Part shown: positions 17,840 to 20,757 of the stretch, piece after piece
Layout: every line of letters begins with the position of its first letter
Numbering within the stretch: position 1 is the stretch's first letter
From: CAYOZN01 sp964408455
Lineage (GTDB): Bacteria; Planctomycetota; Phycisphaerae; UBA1845; UTPLA1
Assembly (NCBI GenBank): GCA_964408455.1
Contig: CAYOZN010000045.1
Location: forward strand, 1 to 20,757
Length of the DNA: 20,757 bases
Direction: 5' to 3'
Notes under the pieces: generated by a model
Databases searched by the model: none
What the model saw: the letters and a program-made list of their open reading frames with translations, nothing else
What the model was told of the DNA's origin: nothing
Position numbers and translations under genes: made by a program

Positions 17840-19351
17840 ATGCAGGGCGATCACACAGGCGCCGGTCGGAGTGACGGGGACGTCACGCCGCCCGAGAGGC
17901 TCGTTGCCGACGATAGTGGCCGCGAGCGCGCGCGAAAGCTTTTTGCCCACGCAAAGAAAGCCGAGGAATCCCGCAATTACGACTACGCCATCGAGCTCTA
18001 CGTTCAGGGCCTGGCCCACTGGCCGGACGCCCTCGATGAAGGATTGAAGAAACTCCGCGTCGTGGCCACCGCACGAAAGCAGATCGGCGGCAAGCCACCC
18101 GGCTTCATGCTGCGGCGCAAGTACCCGACCAACACAAAGGATGCCGCAACCAATCTCAACAACGCCCTCCACCTGTTCGGCCTCAATCCAACCGACGTCG
18201 CCACCCTGGAGCACATCCTCCAGCTCGCCCAGGCCGCCCGCTGCGACGTCGCCGGTCAGTGGATCGCGCCGGTGCTGGCCGACGCCTACAACAACGCGAA
18301 AAAGCTGCCAGCCAATCACTACCACGTTGCCGCCGACGCCATGGATGTGCTGGCCGACCTTGCCGCGCGGTTCGACAACGCCACCGGCGCGATGGAGATC
18401 AGGCGGGCCGAGCAATCAACGGCACAGACCTGGTCGCGGCACTATCCTGACTCGCCCGACTCTGGCCGCGTGCAGGGTCGCGCCACCAGCAATCTCACGA
18501 TCATAAAGGGCAAGTTCGATAAGGCCGACGGCTTCGTCGAGTCCCTGCGAGATGCCGATTCGCAACGCGAAATCCACGATCGAGATCGCCGCACCCATAC
18601 CCAGGATCGCATGCAGCAGCTCATCCAGAATGCCCGGCGCGACTGGGAGGCCAATCGCCATATCGCAAACAAGCTGCTGAACTACGTCGACTATCTCACC
18701 CGCAATGAGAACGATGCCACCGAAGACGAGGCCGTGGCAGAGCTCGAGGCGGAGTTCGCCCGGTCGAATAATTATGTCTTCAAGCAGAAGGCCGACGAAT
18801 TGCGCAAGCGCCAGCTTCGCCGCAAGGTGCGCGAGGCTGCCGATGCCGTCGCCGCACAGCCGAACGATCCCGACGCCCGGCAGCGTCACCTTGCCGCGTG
18901 GAAGGCACAGCTCGAATTTGAGACCGCCGTCTACGAGGACCGCCAGCGCCAGTATCCGACCGACTTGAGGGTGAAGAATGAACTGGGCAAGCGATACTTT
19001 CTGGCCCGGCGCATCGACGATGCCATCCCGCTGTTTCAGATTGCCAGCGCCGATCCGCGGATCAGGTCCGAGACGCTGCTCGCCCTGGGACGCTGCTTCT
19101 TCGAAAAGCAGTTCTTCGACCAGGCCGTCGAGACGCTCCGCCGGGCCATCGACGAGACCGACAGCCGCACCAGCCCCGTCGCCCTGGAACTTAACTACTG
19201 GCTGGGCAGGTCGTTAGAGGCCGCCGGCGACGCGGCCGGCGCCCGCAAGGTGTACGGATCGCTGATCCAGATTGACTACAACTTCAAGGATTCCCGCCAG
19301 CGGATGGAGGCCCTCGTCAAGCGCGGCGATTCGCCCTCCGGCGTCGCGTGA
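17840..19351 (+). CDS. Cytoplasmic TPR-repeat protein of unknown function
   Basis: The 503-residue protein has no signal peptide or TM helix. A TPR-like unit is seen at about 28-62 (RARKLFAHAKKAEESRNYDYAIELYVQGLAHWP). A helical middle with a conserved-looking GGKPPGFMLRRKYPTN segment and charged coiled-coil-like stretches (about 230-360) follow. C-terminal TPR-like repeats span about 375-490 (LGKRYFLARRIDDAIPLFQIA, LALGRCFFEKQFFDQAVETLRRAI, YWLGRSLEAAGDAAGARKVYGSLI). It is probably a protein-interaction scaffold. I chose the ATG at 17840 because upstream in-frame sequence (from 17738) is Arg/Gly-rich and unlike the rest, though the ribosome-binding site (GGGG) is weak. A GATAAT at 17719-17724 may be its -10. 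Confidence 0.75.
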   Translation: MQGDHTGAGRSDGDVTPPERLVADDSGRERARKLFAHAKKAEESRNYDYAIELYVQGLAHWPDALDEGLKKLRVVATARKQIGGKPPGFMLRRKYPTNTKDAATNLNNALHLFGLNPTDVATLEHILQLAQAARCDVAGQWIAPVLADAYNNAKKLPANHYHVAADAMDVLADLAARFDNATGAMEIRRAEQSTAQTWSRHYPDSPDSGRVQGRATSNLTIIKGKFDKADGFVESLRDADSQREIHDRDRRTHTQDRMQQLIQNARRDWEANRHIANKLLNYVDYLTRNENDATEDEAVAELEAEFARSNNYVFKQKADELRKRQLRRKVREAADAVAAQPNDPDARQRHLAAWKAQLEFETAVYEDRQRQYPTDLRVKNELGKRYFLARRIDDAIPLFQIASADPRIRSETLLALGRCFFEKQFFDQAVETLRRAIDETDSRTSPVALELNYWLGRSLEAAGDAAGARKVYGSLIQIDYNFKDSRQRMEALVKRGDSPSGVA

Positions 19352-19379
19352 TGCCATTTCCCGCCCGACGGGCCGGTCC

Positions 19380-19408
19380 TTGTCAAAACCGCTCTTTTGC
19401 AGTCTAAT
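19380..19408 (+). promoter_or_regulatory. Sigma-70-type promoter of rpsT
   Basis: TTGTCA (19380-19385), a 17-nt spacer and TCTAAT (19403-19408) each have a single mismatch to consensus. The transcript would start near 19415 and have a leader of about 113 nt, long for a ribosomal protein gene and containing a perfect palindrome. Confidence 0.7.
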
Positions 19409-19474
19409 TCCCGGGATCGGCGTTTGGTGATCGCGTCCGGATGCGATCGCGCCGCGCCAATACGCGAGTGACAC

Positions 19475-19494
19475 GGCGCCACCCTGGTGGCGCC
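19475..19494. promoter_or_regulatory. Perfect palindrome in the rpsT leader
   Basis: GGCGCCACC (19475-19483) is exactly complementary to GGTGGCGCC (19486-19494), separated by two bases, so the whole 20-mer is a perfect dyad that would fold as an 8-bp stem with a 4-nt loop. CCCTTT follows. It lies 33 nt before the rpsT start. Attenuation or autogenous control by S20 are possible; neither is shown. Confidence 0.45.
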
Positions 19495-19527
19495 CCCTTT
19501 CAGCCTTTGAACGTCAGGAGTGACTGA

Positions 19528-19806
19528 GTGGCCCGTTCCCTTTCCTCTTCCAAGCGCCTTCGGCAGAACCAGGTCCGCGCCGCCCGCAACCGGGCACGCA
19601 AAAGCCAGATAAAGACGGCCGTCCGCAAGGTGAACGATCTGATGCTGCAGAAGGACGCGGCAGCCGCCGAAAAGGCCCTGCGCGAGGCCAGCAAGCTGCT
19701 CGATCGCAACGGCGATCGCAACACGATCCACCGCAATGCCGCTGCCCGCCGCAAGAGTCGCCTCGCCCGCAAGCTCAACGCCCTCAAGGCCGCCGCCAGA
19801 TCCTGA
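19528..19806 (+). CDS. rpsT: 30S ribosomal protein S20
   Basis: The 92-residue, strongly basic, all-helical protein starts MARSLSSSKRLRQNQVRAARN and ends with the RNTIHRNAAARRKSRLARKLN motif of S20, which binds 16S rRNA early in 30S assembly. Length is normal (about 85-95). The start codon is GTG with AGGAG 7 nt upstream. GTG start codons are known for rpsT in other bacteria (UUG in E. coli) and are associated with translational control there. It is a single-gene unit behind its own promoter. Confidence 0.95.
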   Translation: MARSLSSSKRLRQNQVRAARNRARKSQIKTAVRKVNDLMLQKDAAAAEKALREASKLLDRNGDRNTIHRNAAARRKSRLARKLNALKAAARS

Positions 19807-19910
19807 GTGCCGGATGGCCGGCATCTCGCCGACCGGCCCCACCCGCCTGCATCCCAGCGGCCGCCTTCAGCCTTGCCGCGCCCGCTCGCAACGATCCCCG
19901 CCTGCCGCGA

Positions 19911-19916
19911 TACAAT
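19911..19916 (+). promoter_or_regulatory. -10 box abutting the TlyA-like start (leaderless candidate)
   Basis: TACAAT (19911-19916) has one mismatch to consensus and ends 9 nt before the ATG at 19926. No good -35 hexamer is present (TCGCAA at 19886-19891 is the nearest, spacing 19). No Shine-Dalgarno sequence separates box and ATG, so the transcript would be almost leaderless. Confidence 0.45.
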
Positions 19917-19925
19917 ACCCATCGT

Positions 19926-20525
19926 ATGCCGCAGGACCGCACCTACGTCTCGCGCGCCGGACTCAAGCTCGCCCATGCCCTTGATACCTGGGCAATTCAT
20001 CCCGATGGCTGGAACTGCGCCGACTTCGGCAGCCATGCCGGCGGCTTCGTCGATTGCCTCCTGCGGGCCGGGGCAGCACGCGTATATGCCGTCGAACGCG
20101 GCTATGGCGTGCTCGATGCGCGGCTGCGCGGCGATCCGCGCGTCATCGTGATGGAGCGCACCGATGCTCGCGGCGTGTTCCTGCCGCAGCCCGTGCGGCT
20201 GATCACCATCGACACCGGCTGGACGCAGCAGAAACATATCCTCCCCGCCGCCGCCGGCGCGCTCGCAGGCGACGGCGAAGTCATCACCCTGATCAAGCCC
20301 CATTACGAAGCCGATGCGTCAATGCTGAACAAGGGTCTGCTTCGCGAAGAGCACCTCGAGCGCGTGCTCGGGTCCACCAGGAGCACCATTCGCGATCTTG
20401 GCTGGCAGATCCTCGCCGAAACCGAAAGCCCCCTCCGCGGTCACGGCGGCAATCGCGAATTCCTCTGGCGATTGGAGCGTCCGGCCGCGGAATCCGTTGA
20501 CGAAAGCGCGCGCGATCCGGCGTGA
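19926..20525 (+). CDS. TlyA-like rRNA methyltransferase lacking the S4 domain
   Basis: The 199-residue protein begins at the YVSRAGLKLAHALD segment that in TlyA-family proteins follows the S4 RNA-binding domain; here S4 is absent. It has a Rossmann SAM-binding core DFGSHAGGF (33-41), then RAGAARVYAVERGYGVL, RTDAR, LITIDTGW with Asp96, and LIKPHYEAD with Lys124, followed by a variable C-terminal tail. TlyA enzymes 2'-O-methylate 16S and 23S rRNA cytidines. Lys14, Asp96 and Lys124 could be the catalytic set, by analogy with FtsJ-type enzymes. DFGSHAGGF and IDTGW differ from the usual DxGASTGGFTD and DVSF. Substrate is uncertain without S4. Confidence 0.78.
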   Translation: MPQDRTYVSRAGLKLAHALDTWAIHPDGWNCADFGSHAGGFVDCLLRAGAARVYAVERGYGVLDARLRGDPRVIVMERTDARGVFLPQPVRLITIDTGWTQQKHILPAAAGALAGDGEVITLIKPHYEADASMLNKGLLREEHLERVLGSTRSTIRDLGWQILAETESPLRGHGGNREFLWRLERPAAESVDESARDPA

Positions 20526-20560
20526 GGACTTGCCGGCTCAAGCAGAGCCGGGCCGTCCTC
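20524..20560 (+). terminator. Hairpin terminator candidate after the TlyA-like gene
   Basis: The outer stem GAGGAC (20524-20529) pairs with GTCCTC (20555-20560). The inner stem CCGGCTC (20533-20539) pairs with GAGCCGG (20545-20551) across a 5-nt loop AAGCA. It starts inside the stop codon. No T-tract follows; it may end transcription before the tRNA. Confidence 0.45.
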
Positions 20561-20654
20561 GTCACGTACGCGCTTCAAGCACGGGCAGGGTTCAACCCTC
20601 CGGCGGTCCGCGGCATTCGTGCAGTTGGAGCCGGATGTGCCGGCACGTTGGCCG

Positions 20655-20663
20655 TGATAAGAT
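20655..20663 (+). promoter_or_regulatory. Extended -10 promoter candidate for the CAT tRNA
   Basis: TGA directly precedes TAAGAT (20658-20663), four of six matches to TATAAT with the TGn extension. No convincing -35 hexamer is seen at normal spacing. It lies 43 nt before the tRNA 5' end. Confidence 0.4.
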
Positions 20664-20705
20664 ATCCCGCCGATCGAATTCCGAAGATCCCGTCCGGATC
20701 CCGGC

Positions 20706-20757
20706 GGGCCTGTAGCTCAATTGGTTAGAGCAGGGGACTCATAATCTCCTGGTTCCC
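20706..20757 (+). tRNA. tRNA with CAT anticodon (tRNA-Met or tRNA-Ile2), 3' part cut by window edge
   Basis: The acceptor strand GGGCCTG (20706-20712) is followed by TA and the D-arm GCTC...GAGC (20715-20718, 20728-20731). The anticodon stem is GGGGA/TCTCC around the loop CTCATAA, with anticodon CAT at 20740-20742. The D-arm is that of elongator tRNAs and not the initiator. CAT could be elongator Met or lysidine-modified Ile2, which cannot be settled without the T-arm and acceptor end. The missing part lies beyond 20757. Confidence 0.88.

Overview
The window looks like a high-GC bacterial chromosome from the Planctomycetota, possibly a Phycisphaerae-like lineage. This is inferred from gene content and not from any search. 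The indicators are a DUF1573 lipoprotein beside a PQQ-type propeller protein, an ECF sigma factor paired with a membrane Ser/Thr kinase carrying kinesin-light-chain-type TPRs, a secreted protein with DCNxNGxPDEC-type calcium motifs and an Asn/Gly/Asp-rich tail, and a conventional def-fmt-rsmB cluster. Nothing suggests a phage, plasmid, insertion sequence or CRISPR array. Both window edges cut through tRNA genes: tRNA-Glu(CTC) on the left and a CAT-anticodon tRNA on the right.

Layout. 1-1378: partial tRNA-Glu with its own promoter, then an FmdB-type zinc-ribbon gene behind a near-consensus promoter and two small membrane-protein genes that overlap by 4 nt. 1648-5948: a tandem ACT-domain protein, a DUF1573 lipoprotein, and a secreted fusion of a DUF6263-like domain with a PQQ-like beta-propeller. 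5947-6083: a composite inverted repeat and a second hairpin between convergent genes. 6112-9619 (minus strand): a secreted FN3/Ca-binding protein with a possible C-terminal sorting tail, followed by two tandem paralogous cysteine-patterned secreted proteins. 9805-13152 (plus): extended -10 promoter, ECF sigma factor, and a Ser/Thr kinase with a TM segment and TPRs. 13238-13927 (minus): lexA. 13928-14598: an unusually structured 670-bp region without a confident gene. 14599-17669 (minus): def, fmt and rsmB. 17840-20525 (plus): a cytoplasmic TPR protein, rpsT (ribosomal protein S20), and a TlyA-like methyltransferase lacking the S4 domain whose -10 box sits almost on its start codon.

How the genes fit together. 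The housekeeping part is translation and RNA modification (def/fmt remove and add formyl groups, RsmB methylates 16S rRNA, S20, a TlyA-like rRNA methyltransferase, tRNAs) plus SOS control (LexA). The accessory part is envelope and secreted proteins plus a sigma-kinase signalling pair transcribed divergently from the secreted-protein cluster. The least explained signals are the long dyad and neighbouring hairpins directly upstream of the lexA ribosome-binding site, the tandem secreted paralogues with their possible sorting-tail neighbour, and the composite inverted repeat at 5947-6016.
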